Shown here: positions 11,532-22,500 of the stretch, piece by piece
How positions within the stretch are numbered: the stretch's first letter is position 1
Layout: each line of letters begins with the position of its first letter
Assembly (NCBI GenBank): GCA_948567375.1
Contig: OX419759.1
Location: 1,155,303-1,219,302 of the forward strand
From: Lunularia cruciata
Lineage: Eukaryota > Streptophyta > Marchantiopsida > Lunulariales > Lunulariaceae
Direction of reading: 5' to 3'
Length of the DNA stretch: 64,000 bases
The notes under the pieces: model-generated
What the model saw: only the letters and a program-made list of their open reading frames with translations
What the model was told of the DNA's origin: nothing
The model's database searches: none
Made by a program: the position numbers and the translations under genes

Positions 11532-12034
11532 TGTAAAGGACTGAGACCAAAGAGAGAAATAGGAAAAATGGAGATCATATTGAAACACTTGAGTGTGGGA
11601 GAAACTCCAAATGCCTAGCATGAGCTTTGGTTTTTGTATTTATATGGATCATACAAGGGTTCTTAGAAGCTTGTCAAGAAGCTTCCTTAAGCCACTTTTC
11701 TTGGAGTGCAAGCCAAGTTAACCGAGAAGCTTCTCAAGAAGCTTCTCAAGAAGCTTCCTCTAAAAGTTGCCTACTTGGCGTGCAAGCTAAGCTAGTTGGA
11801 AGCTTCTAGAAGTTTCCTTCTAAAAGCTACCTACTTGGGGTGCAAGCTAAGCTAGCCCGGAAGCTTCCCAAGAAGCTTCCTTCTAGAAGTCACCACTTGA
11901 CATGCATATTACTCAAAACTCGGAAGGTACCAAATAGCTTCCTAAATACTTCTAGAATATTCTAGGCTAATTTGGTCTATTTGCTCTTTTGTTTAGCCTT
12001 TGCTAACTTTATTGTTAAACTCCATATTATAACA
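11532..12034 (-). repeat. Solo LTR of the element A family
   Basis: A 503-bp LTR related to those of element A (starts TGTAAAGGACTG, ends TATTATAACA, same GAAGCTTC clusters, TATA box at 11,644-11,637). It is flanked by a perfect 5-bp duplication ATAGA at 11,527-11,531 and 12,035-12,039, with no internal region. This is the product of LTR-LTR recombination. It carries a perfect four-unit heat-shock-type array at 11,799-11,816. Confidence 0.9.
11799..11816. promoter_or_regulatory. Perfect four-unit heat shock element in the solo LTR
   Basis: Reads GAAGCTTCTAGAAGTTTC, again GAA-nn-TTC-nn-GAA-nn-TTC. The spacing is retained although the surrounding LTR has diverged clearly from element A. Confidence 0.6.
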
Positions 12035-12202
12035 ATAGATTTGTCAAAACATTCCTTTATTTGCACTCTACTCAAGTTCAAACACACAAAATGGAATCAC
12101 AATTGTAGAACCCATCATCTAACACTCTTACTCCAACACAAATTTCTCCACACACTCATAAACATACACACAAGATTGATACTCAGAATTAAGCTAAAAT
12201 GA

Positions 12203-12264
12203 CAAGCACTAAGTATCAATGCTTTGCTTTGCTCAAGCACTAAGTATCAATGCTTTGCTTTGCT
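12203..12264. repeat. 31-bp perfect tandem duplication
   Basis: The 31-bp unit beginning CAAGCACTAAGTATCAATGC occurs twice head to tail (12,203-12,233 and 12,234-12,264) without mismatch. Confidence 0.95.
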
Positions 12265-12449
12265 CAATGTCAAAATGTGATATTGAACACAATGTACTAC
12301 AAATGGCTGCATAAATAGACAAAGCACTCATAGTTATCAAAACTATCTAAACTACCTAAACCACTTTGATTGCTTCCTACAAATCTCCAAATCTGAATCA
12401 ACATTATACTACTTCACATCCACCACTTCAAATCTGAAATCTATTACTT

Positions 12450-14230
12450 CTATCCTGATTTGAGTATAACTTCAACTTTGGCTTCTATACCCAAGTTACT
12501 TACAAGCACCTCATGCACTTTGGGTTCATCTACTACTTCTACATCTTCATCTACTTCTATCATATCTTTTTTCTAAACTACAACTAAAGTCATTGGTCTA
12601 CTTAGTACTTTCTCCTTCTTTACTCTAACTTCTTCAACTAACTAAAGAAACTCACCCAAAGTCACATGCACTCCTACTTCAACTACTTTGGCTTGGATTT
12701 TAACACATTGCTTTAAACTACTACAAAGCTGATCTAATTTTGATCTAACCAAATCTAATTTGAGACAAATAGTATCTCCTACTTCAGTCATTTTTCTGTC
12801 TTCTCTATCCCTAAGATGAATTAACAAATTATTCATATTCATGTCCTTCACCTTATGCTTCTTAGTCTCTTGCACCAGCAATTTTAATTCATGCATTTGA
12901 GACTCCTCCAATTGTAATTTGGTCTCAGTGTTGAATCTCCTTCATTGATCCCGACTTTTTTTGCGATTGGTTCATCTCAAGTCATTTCCTCTCTCAACTT
13001 CTCCCAAATCATTGTCAACTCCTAAGCATTCTTTGCCTCTAACATCTTCTTCTCTTTAGCTTGGTACACAACTTGAGGTTCTAAGCGCTTGATCAAATCT
13101 AGTAACCTCTCTTCTTCACGTCCTCTACTTGCCAATTTGTGTTGCTAAGCTTGATCTTTCTCCGCTACAATTGATATTAACTCCTCTACTGCATTTTCAC
13201 TTATTAATGCCTTGGTCTTGGAGTGCATCACCTCAAGTTAAGCATCATTGAATTCTTCCTTTGACTTCTCAAGCACTGCCTTTTGCTCCTTCAATTCTGC
13301 TTTTTGACATTCCAAGAAATTTCTTCGTTTATCAAAACTCTCTTGCAAATCCTTCAAACTCTATTTATGAATCACTGCATCAACCTGAAGTACTTTGGCT
13401 TCTTCCTTACATTGGATCAATTATTCTTTCAATTTTAGCACTTCATTACTCAAATCCTTCACCACCTAAAGCTTATCCTTTACCTCCAGATGATCTTTCT
13501 TCATCTTCTCCTGCGACTACACTAATAAGGGATAGATGACATTTGATAGATAGTTCACTCCTTAGAATGTGCCTTCTTCCTTGGCTTTGGTAGGTGGCAT
13601 TTTAGTTGGTTCCTTATCCCAAAATCTTGACCTCCTTTCCTTCAAATTGACCTCTTCCAAGCTTTTTTCATCTTCCTCTACTCGACTTGGTCCTACACTC
13701 ACAAACTTCAGACCTCTTCTTGATCTCACTCCCCTTTGGAATACCATTCTTGGCTCTTCTTCTTGATCTTCTGAGATGTCAACTTCATGTAATTCTAATT
13801 GTTGGGTATCTCCTCCTTCCATACACTCACTCTCCACATGAACCTCCTGATCCTCCTCCTTAGCCACTTCTTCTATGGATTGTTGAACTTCAAGCTCTCA
13901 TTCACTCTCATTGCTTGACTCCTTACTCTTCATAGTGAGCTCTTCTTCTTCAAAGTCCCATAGTTGGACTCTACCTTTGCCTCCAACTAAGCTCCCAAGG
14001 ACAAATCAACTACCGCTTAATGTACCTTCTTGGTTGGTAAGGCACAAGTTAAAGTTGTTAAGGTGCCTTTGGATTTGGTAGATCATTTTGATGTGAAGTA
14101 ACCTTACTTTGGGTCTACTATCCTTCTAGTCTGATTTGAGTCCTTCTTCCTCTAACATGAAGTCAACTTCCTTGGATAGGATCCAGACACACAATTTTCT
14201 CTTCTTTCCTTCATTTGGCTTTAATTCTGC
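12450..14230 (-). pseudogene. Decayed coiled-coil reading frame, unknown family
   Basis: On the - strand a long stretch of coding-like text runs from about 14,230 to 12,450, broken by roughly a dozen stops. From the N-terminal side it shows a basic segment (KPNEGKKRKLCVWILSK), a strongly acidic segment (EEDQEVHVESECMEGGD), a basic segment (RGVRSRRGLKFVSVGPSR) and then a long Lys/Glu/Leu-rich heptad-like region with pieces such as SFDKRRNFLECQKAELKEQK. The longest open pieces are 13,867-13,562 and 12,911-12,642. It sits among gypsy debris, so it is probably a retroelement-borne gag-like or accessory protein. I do not recognise a named domain. Confidence 0.45.
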
Positions 14231-15079
14231 TTCAACAATGCACTTCTTCTTTAAAAACCAACAAAAGTGAAAAATATGTGTACCACTTCTTTCATAATCA
14301 AAGTATTCAACTTATGGATTTCTTTGAGTCTTTGTGTTGAATTTCTTTCACTTACATCTTTGGTTATAGGCTTGGTCAAGTAGAGGTGAGTAATCTTGTA
14401 AATCAAGTGTGTGTTTGAGTATTTGCTTGGGAAATTTGAATTAAATCAAAGAAGTTACCCTTGACATTCAAAATGAATGAGTGATTGAGTACCTATTTGG
14501 GAAATTTTCATATTATCAAGGAAGTTACCCTTGACATTTTGAACAAGCGAGTCAATGTGAGGAAGGGTTTTAGGAATAATGGAGCATTGAGAGCACCATG
14601 GAATAGAAAAGTCAAGTAGAAAATCAATTTTGGATTTTGTTGGGATTGCAATTTTTGGGAAGAGATATCTATAGTCAGCAATGGTATCATGGTGAAAGAA
14701 CCTTCACTTGAAAACCAACCTCTGGGGTGAAATAAACTTTATGGGGAGAGACTAGCTACCGGGATAAAAGAGGCTCTTCACAAGGACGAGGCCTTTGGCA
14801 TGAAGTGAACCACCACTATCAAGAGCTTATTAGATTAGATCTTTCATGAGAGTGGTTGTAAATTTCTCTTTTTTAATGCGCCATAGTGGGTATCTCTACC
14901 CTCTTCTAGGAGTGGTTTTTGCCCAAGAGATTTAACAAGCAAGAATAGTCCACCTATGACATGGTGACACGTTATTCTTATTTCTGGTCATTTCCAACTA
15001 GTATCCTCAAGGGAATGACTTATTGTGACCAATTATACTATTAGTACATTGATATTGGGTTGTCATAGTCATGCACCTC

Positions 15080-17830
15080 CCAAAGTCACACAAGTCATAG
15101 ATCTCCTATAGTTAAACCATAGATTTTGTTTGTGCAAAATACAAAGCAATCTTTGAATGAAAAAGTATGATACTCCTTGTCATATGCTACAAGATGAAAA
15201 AAGGTCTTGTTATGAAGCAATCTTGGAATTTTTTTGGATCTTTAAGTCAATAGATATTGTGGTAATTGTCATTACTAAAAGAGATTCAAGAAGACTTTTC
15301 AAATCAGGTGATTGTACTAGGGTATTGGGAATGATATAAAACTTTCCTAGTTTTTACTCAAGCTTGATACCAAATAATTGTAGTTTTTCTTCACATCAAT
15401 GATGTAGACTCTTCATGTGCTCTACATGTAGGTCTAAAATAAAGTTTCATGATCAATATGCATTATTATGTGTTTCACCAAAAGGTAATATCTCCACATC
15501 TTTGTTTTCATATACCATTGCAAATTTTTCTTCATAAGAAGCAAAATAATTCTTTTTTACTAATTTAATCATTGAAATATAAAGGCAATGAGATGGAATT
15601 CATCTTGGTACTCATGTTGCAAGATAGCTTCAATTGCAAAGTTAGAAGTATCAAAATCAACCACACAAGGCAATTGAGGATCATATGGTTGGAGGATGGG
15701 TTATGAGGGCATCATATCTTTCAGTTTCGTATGCTTCTTCTTAATTGGCGGTCCACTTGAATCTTGTTCTTTTCCCCATGAGATTTGCTAATAATATGGT
15801 CACATAAGTGCATAAAAGTGGGTGTATCTTTGGTAGAAACTTACAAATCCATTAAATTCTTGAACTTCTATAGCATCTTTAGGAGTAGGAAAATCAAATA
15901 TAGCGTTGATTCTCTACTTTTCCATCTTGATTCCTTCCATTGAAACCTTATGGCCTAAAAGATAATTTTCTTCTACTAAAAGTGCACACTTGGCCTTCTT
16001 GTAGTAGAACTTCCCTTTTCATAGTTGTCTAAGACTTCTCATATGTGGTTCTTATGTTCTACTTCTATCTTATTGTAAATTAAAATGTTATCCAAGAATG
16101 CTTCTAGATATCAATCCAATGGCCTTTCTAACATCCAATGCATTTGATCCATGAAAACTACCAGAAAATTATTGAGCCCAAAAGGTAAAATTGTCCATTC
16201 AAAATACTCATAAATTGTACAAAAGGTAATTTTATATAGGTCTTCTTCATCAATTGGAAGCCAATATTTTGCAAAAAGCTAAAGATCTAATTTTGAGAGG
16301 TATTTTTTTCCACTTAATTGATCCATTGAGTCATCAATTTGAGACAATAGATAAGTATTTTTCACATTTTTTATTAAGACCATGGTAGTCAATACAAAAT
16401 AAAAGCCTTCCATCCTTCTTTGGTACAAACAATATCAATGTTCCACAAAGGAATATATTATATCATATGAAATTCTTCTCCAACAACTTTTTCAATGTTG
16501 TTCAAAGTTCTTCTAATTCTCTTCTGGTGAGAACTGATAGATTTATCTACTCACTAAACTACTATCTATCATGAGCTTGATCTTGAAGTGTATACCTCAA
16601 TCGTAGGATAATCTCTTTAGAAGATAACCCTAAAATACTTTTGCAAACTCCTAAACTATTTTATCAACCACTTCTTTATGAGGTTTTCTATCCTTGTCAA
16701 ATTCTCCTTGCATAATAATTTTGATCCATATAGCTAAACAAGAATATTCTCTTCCAAATTTAATTTTATAGCCACTATATTGACAAACTTTGCAGCTTAG
16801 GATTGACTTCTCTTAAGTGTCTTACTCAAACATGCCAAAAAACCTAATTAATAATACTTACCTTGGTATTGTACTTTAATTATCATTTGGGCCCAATCAA
16901 ATTGAACACTATGACATTCAAACTAAGGAAGATCTAGAATGATATGGTAATGCAAGGGAGTTAATACAAATCTCATACACTTTGAATACTACTTCCCAAT
17001 CTTGAATCTTGAATGTAACAAAATATGAGGTATGGAGTTCAAAACACTTTCTATACAATCATCAATTTACTAACTAATACCAACTCTTTAGGAATACATA
17101 ATTCCCTTGTTAATTTTATGGATATGCAATTTTCAAAATTTTGACAATCAACCAAAATTATACAACTACAATTGTACCTTGCAAGTGAATCAAACTTGCA
17201 TAGGTCTAGATTTTAATCCCAATCGAATTAATCAAGTTTGCAATAAGTGTCTTGATATCACTAATTGAAACTTTGTGTTTCCATGATCATCATATACAAT
17301 CTCTATTTGGGCACTTGGTCAAGATCATCCATTCTTACTTAGACATTCAACAATGTGTTGTTCAATTTGGTGACAATAGAAGCAATCACTATTTTACCTC
17401 AACCATTCTTGGTATATTGTGCCAAATGGTCTTCATTGGATGGTATCAATCTCCATTGGTGCGAACTAATCCACCCGTGTGCGATGTGTTTGCAAGTTTT
17501 GTGAAGATCTAGATCAAGATCAAGGTATGGCAACCAAAGAATTAAAGCACTCAACCAATTGCATGGCTTCTTCTTGGCCAATTGCTTGGCTAAATAGTCT
17601 ACTTGGCATGCAAGCTAAGTTAATGATTTATTTGGCATATAAGTTAAGCTAATCATCCATTTGAGAAACAAATTACTCAATCTATGAAAAGTTCCTATAA
17701 GCTTCTCAATAAGAAGCTTCTTCGATACTTCTAAATTATTCTTAAAATTTTCTAAATATATGCTTATTTTACATTTTGTTAACTATATTTGGCTTCTACT
17801 AACTCTAGTGTAATAATTATTCTCCATTAA
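15080..17830 (-). mobile_element. Internally deleted gypsy relative (element D)
   Basis: Colinear with element A but strongly diverged. Positions 15,080-16,600 match RNase H and RT of element A (for example the segment equivalent to 6,690-8,200), 16,700-17,200 match the protease region and 17,260-17,570 match the knuckle/gag region. Text then jumps at about 17,590 straight into LTR-like sequence with GAAGCTTC motifs, ending about 17,830. The gag 5' part, integrase and 3' LTR are missing. Stops are frequent, so nothing is translated. Confidence 0.75.
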
Positions 17831-18800
17831 ACTAATTTAATATACTCTTATGAGCTCCTTCTACTCTTTATACTCCTTATTTTCAAGCCTACACTATGAA
17901 GTTCAAAAACCACAGCTTTTTAATTGAAAACCTAGGTAATGTAGTTGAAGTAATGTGTTTCTTAATTACAAACAAAGGAAAAGTACACCTTAAAATGGGT
18001 AAAGGAATAGATAGAAAAATTTGAAATGAGTTATGGCTAGCAAAGTATTAAAAAAATGAATCAAAGAAGAACTTTAAGATGAATCACAACAAATTAAAGT
18101 ACTACATGTCCGTCTTCTTGCTACGGAGTTATGATTAATTAATTCAAGAATAGATAAAAGAGTATGTTGATAGAAAAAAGAGAGTTTATAGGTTCACTGA
18201 ACAAGTTTAGGTAAAAATTTAGATGTTTGTTTTAAGTACTTTATAATTCAATTTGCTCAAGATTATGAAGAAAATTTCTCAATATTTTTAACACAATAAT
18301 TTACTTAAAGTAAAAATATGTAAAATAATCTTGAAATTTTAAATTTTATGTTTAAGGAAGAGACATGAGAGTCTTTGCTATTGCTATTTATAGTGGTACA
18401 TTAATTTTTTATAATATTGATTTTTATTTTACAATCTTGAGAACATTATTGATTTCAATTCTACAATGCTTTAAAGTTGTAAATTGTTATCTAATCTTAG
18501 TTTTCTTATATAATTTTTCTAGTGTTTTTTAATCAACATATCACTTTAATTGTTTTCCAATTAGCTGCAAAGAGTATATAGCAAAGAGTGGGAGACAATA
18601 AACCTCTTTGCTTTGTATTTTGGGTTAACTGAAGAACAATTAAAAGAGTAAGTTTGATCGGCAAAAATTTCAGAATGATCATATAAAGAAAACTAGACTC
18701 GATGGTTTGTTTTTTAAGTACCCTGTATCTGAATGTGCTTGAGACAAAAGTTCTCGATGTTTCTTATAATTTTATCTTTTTGATAATATATCTATAATAC
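17831..18800. other. AT-rich stretch without recognisable features
   Basis: I see no gene, repeat or RNA feature here. The composition is AT-rich and it separates element D from the LINE tail copy. Confidence 0.4.
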
Positions 18801-18809
18801 TTTCTTTTA

Positions 18810-19117
18810 GTGAAAAGGTGACCATGTAAAGCACAAGAAGTATAAAAAGACCTCATCAAGTTATACAATGGAGAAACAAATAAGATAGTGTGGGCTAAGC
18901 CCCGATAATATTGATATGAAAAATTGAATTTATAATATCTAACTAAGACAACCTATCTATGCAATTCATAAAATCTATAAATTATTGAATTATTGAAATA
19001 AAAAAAATCACCTAGAGTGATTATTTTCTTGTGAATTGCATCAATTAATATTCTCTTATTCTCTATAGAGCAATAAATAAGCGTTATCTAAAATATAAAT
19101 TATAGATATATATAATA
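18810..19117 (-). mobile_element. 5'-truncated LINE copy (about 308 bp)
   Basis: Matches the 3' end of the LINEs at 28 kb and 52 kb: the tail with GGGGCTTAGCCC, then the segment around the ATCACCTAGAGTGATT motif, up to the end of the LINE reading frame. It is flanked by a perfect 9-bp direct repeat TTTCTTTTA (18,801-18,809 and 19,118-19,126). It is more AT-rich and more diverged than the other copies, hence probably older. Confidence 0.75.
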
Positions 19118-19209
19118 TTTCTTTTATTAAATTGATTTATCTGAGCATGCGTTGTTATGTTTGGTAAAAGGACGGACGGGACGATAGAGGTCTGCTACTA
19201 CGGTTTTAC

Positions 19210-19441
19210 CTGAAGTTTCCGCCTTCCGCGTCATTCTGGCAGAGACCTTCCGGTCCTTCTGACGAGGACTCACTTGGACTAGAGGGAAGCGCTCGTTACA
19301 TCTCAAAGAAAGCTCTTCTACACTGCTGTTCATCCCCCGATCAAAATGCCGCTGTAATGCCAATTGAGCTATCAGACTGCAAATGCCCTGCGCAAATTTC
19401 TGCAACTTCGTTTCAAACTTGTTTTCACGAACTTGTGACAT
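19210..19441 (-). CDS. Possible small divergent gene exon, hypothetical
   Basis: An open frame of higher GC than its surroundings starts at an ATG at 19,441, only about 140 bp upstream of the SNF5 start on the other strand. It reads as a plausible protein (FETKLQKFAQGICSLIAQLA, then a basic tail). A good GT donor follows the codons for ARMTRKAETSG near 19,210. No downstream exon could be assigned, because the truncated LINE copy begins about 100 bp further on. It may be the first exon of a divergently transcribed gene damaged by that insertion, or a chance frame in the promoter region. Confidence 0.25.
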
Positions 19442-19584
19442 ACCTGGAGGGAAGGTTTAGTGTGCTGGGGGCAAGTTTGAATTGGAATGCTGAGAGATGA
19501 AGAAGGATAGGCACATGGAGCTACGGCAGTAAGTATGGCTTCTGTGAGGCTGAAACGGCTGGAGACGGGAACAGAGTAAGCAGG

Positions 19585-22500
19585 ATGACGGTGAAAAACG
19601 CGCAACCCGCTACGTCAAGACCGTCGCTCGTCAAATTTCGCATGTACTGTCTCACGAACTCAACAGAAGTTTTATTTCTTGTTGTTTCAAGCTATGGGAT
19701 ATGGCAACTGTGCATTTCTTTTAGCTTCAGATTACTTTTATAGGTCTCACCTCCTTCTTTCTTTGTTCCTGGAGGTTGATCCAAACATATTTCATTATTT
19801 AATGAGACCACCCGGCACCCCCTCTGCTCCGTCCATGCGATGCCTACAGTTGTCCGTGCTTTCTAGCTTCAAGATTATGACCTCATTACCTCCGTTCTTG
19901 GGCCATCATTCATCCTCTCGACTAGCCAATGCTTCTTCTGTACTCTGCCATCTCTTGCCGGGGTCGTGAGTGCTAGATTCTCCATCTCCTGGACTTCTTG
20001 CAAAAATCAACTTTTCTTTTACTATCAAACTCTTACCAATTTCTTATGGAATTTGTTATTGTGAAAAGATGGGGTGTCTGAAATGTGCCCTCTCGCTCTA
20101 GAATAGCTCTACGCAACTTGGTTCTTCTTACCGTCTAGTAAGAAAATAAATAGCGATGGTTTCAGGTGACGTATTTGTGTGAAGAATGTGCCTTTTCATA
20201 TATAGCTGAAAAGCAAATACCTGTGCATTTTCTTTTTTGACCTCTATCAAGAAAATCTGAGCTGAAAATGGACCCAATCTGCAGGGAGATGGAATTGTAA
20301 GAACTATAGCCACAGGAAAATATGAGTAGAGTGACCCAAACTGCATTTTATTGACATGCGATACATTTTCTTGTCATCAGGCCCACTGCAGAGAACTTAA
20401 TACCTATGCGATTAGATGTCGAGTTTGAAGGTCGCAAGCTGAAAGATGCCTTTACATGGAATGTTGATGGTAAAAATCTCCTATCTTCCTGACAGAAGGT
20501 TAAGGAAGTAGCAAGAACTCAGACTTTTACAGATTGTGTAGGTTGGACTCGAAGGCCCTGGTAGTGCAACCTGCCCTTGAGGTCGAGAAGCGTTCTAGAA
20601 GAGTAGTTGTTTGACTTAGATTTAGTTCTTGTTTTATGCATAAGCAAGGTTTATGCTGTCTTTTTCAGCCAATTCTGTGCTTGTGTTGAATTTTTTCGGA
20701 AATGCAGTTCTGTCAGCTCTTTTTGTTCTGAAGGTTTGACAATCTTACATGCAGATGCAGATATCGAAATTTATCCTTTTGTGAGGCGTATGGCAAAAGA
20801 TTTAAATCTTTCATCTGGTTTTACTCCTATAATGGCACAGCAAATGCAGGTAATACTGGGAACTTCCAATCGCCAAGGAAAGCAGCCTGATTATGGCATG
20901 TGTGGAATGATAGGAGGAACTAAGAGTTTCCAGTTAGGTAATGTTGAAATCTTGATGAACGTTTATGCGGATAAATCAAGTTACTTCGCCTCGACTATCA
21001 CTTTCTTTCTCAGTTCGATCACTCTGCAATGCCGAAACTATCGTCTCACTGCAGTCCGAGGATGGAAATAGTAAAGCATATAGGTAACTAGCAAATATTG
21101 TACATCTTTTAAGTCCACTAAATCATCAGAAAATGGCCACACTATCTGTATTATTCGATAGAGAGGCCAATTATGAGGGCTTCATGAAGATGGAACAATT
21201 TTCAATCTACTCATGATCTAACTGCGGTAGCCGGTACTTTATAGCTTCTTTTGTTGTTGCCTTCACAGACACAATTAGCTGAGTTTCGTTCTCTTGAGGC
21301 CCAAGAAATGTCCACGGAAGAACGCGTACAAACTTTGCGGGTGAGTGTTTCTTGAATCTTGCGATTCGCGATACGCTCATAGCCCTTTGAATCTTGAAGG
21401 ATATGGTCAAGTGGCATATGTATGAGACCACATGTGGCAGATTCATCAGTGCTAAGCATTTAGGCTCTTTTATCCCTCAGTCTTGGACGTCAGGTTCAAG
21501 CAAAGAGGCGAATCGGGAACTTACTCCGACATGATAGCGTTGAGAAATCCGTCCATCCTATCGGAGTTTATTGTCGTTCTACTAAAACATTCTTATTTGC
21601 TCATTTTTTATTATGTATGCAGTTGGACCTGCGAGTAAATAACACAGTCGTCCATGACCAGTTTCTTTGGGTATTCATTCAAACCCCTTTAGTATCCCGT
21701 TCTAATCCGTCTTGAATATCTCGATATCTATTGTCGTTGTTTATCTCGTTCATCACTGCTGATTCACTACCCCTGGTGACGTTTAGTGTCGGAAACTACC
21801 TTGGAAGCACATTACTTATACGAATCTGCTAATCATTACTCACAGGATGTCAACAACTTCGATAGTGATCCAGAAGGGTTCGCCAGAGGATTATGCAAAG
21901 ATCTGGAACTCGAAGACCCGGAGGTTGCAGTGAGTATATGAACACAGAATACCTGTACGAAATTAGAATAAAAAGTCTCTTCGAAATCTTCGATCCAGAT
22001 AAGACTTTGAAACAGCGTGCTTGAACATAATTGAACTCAACCGGATTTCTGTCCACTTGGACTTTGAGATATCTGCCTGAACTCATTCCATAGTCACGAG
22101 GAACGTCTTTCTCTTGTTGGCTCTGTGAGGCCAAGACTTACTCGCCTATGACGATCGTATGTTGTCCACTCAGATTGTTTGAAATTCTAGTTCCTAATTT
22201 TCTTCCTATCCGCATCGAGGTTATTACCAAACAAAGTTATTGCGTTACCGACAAAAGCTTATTGTATGCCATTATGTCACCATGGCACAGGGTAATAGGT
22301 GTAATAGGATGAACATCACAATAACGAAATTCTAACATAACAATTGCACTCTTAATAAGCATGTCTACTTTGTCATAGCTAAAGCAATCGCTTGACCTCG
22401 TTCATCGTGGCCAGGTGAATAATACTGTAAAGTCTGAATCGGAGAAAATCTTGCTAATGATAGACATTGTGCCCATTGACAGCCTGCAATTGCTTTGTCG

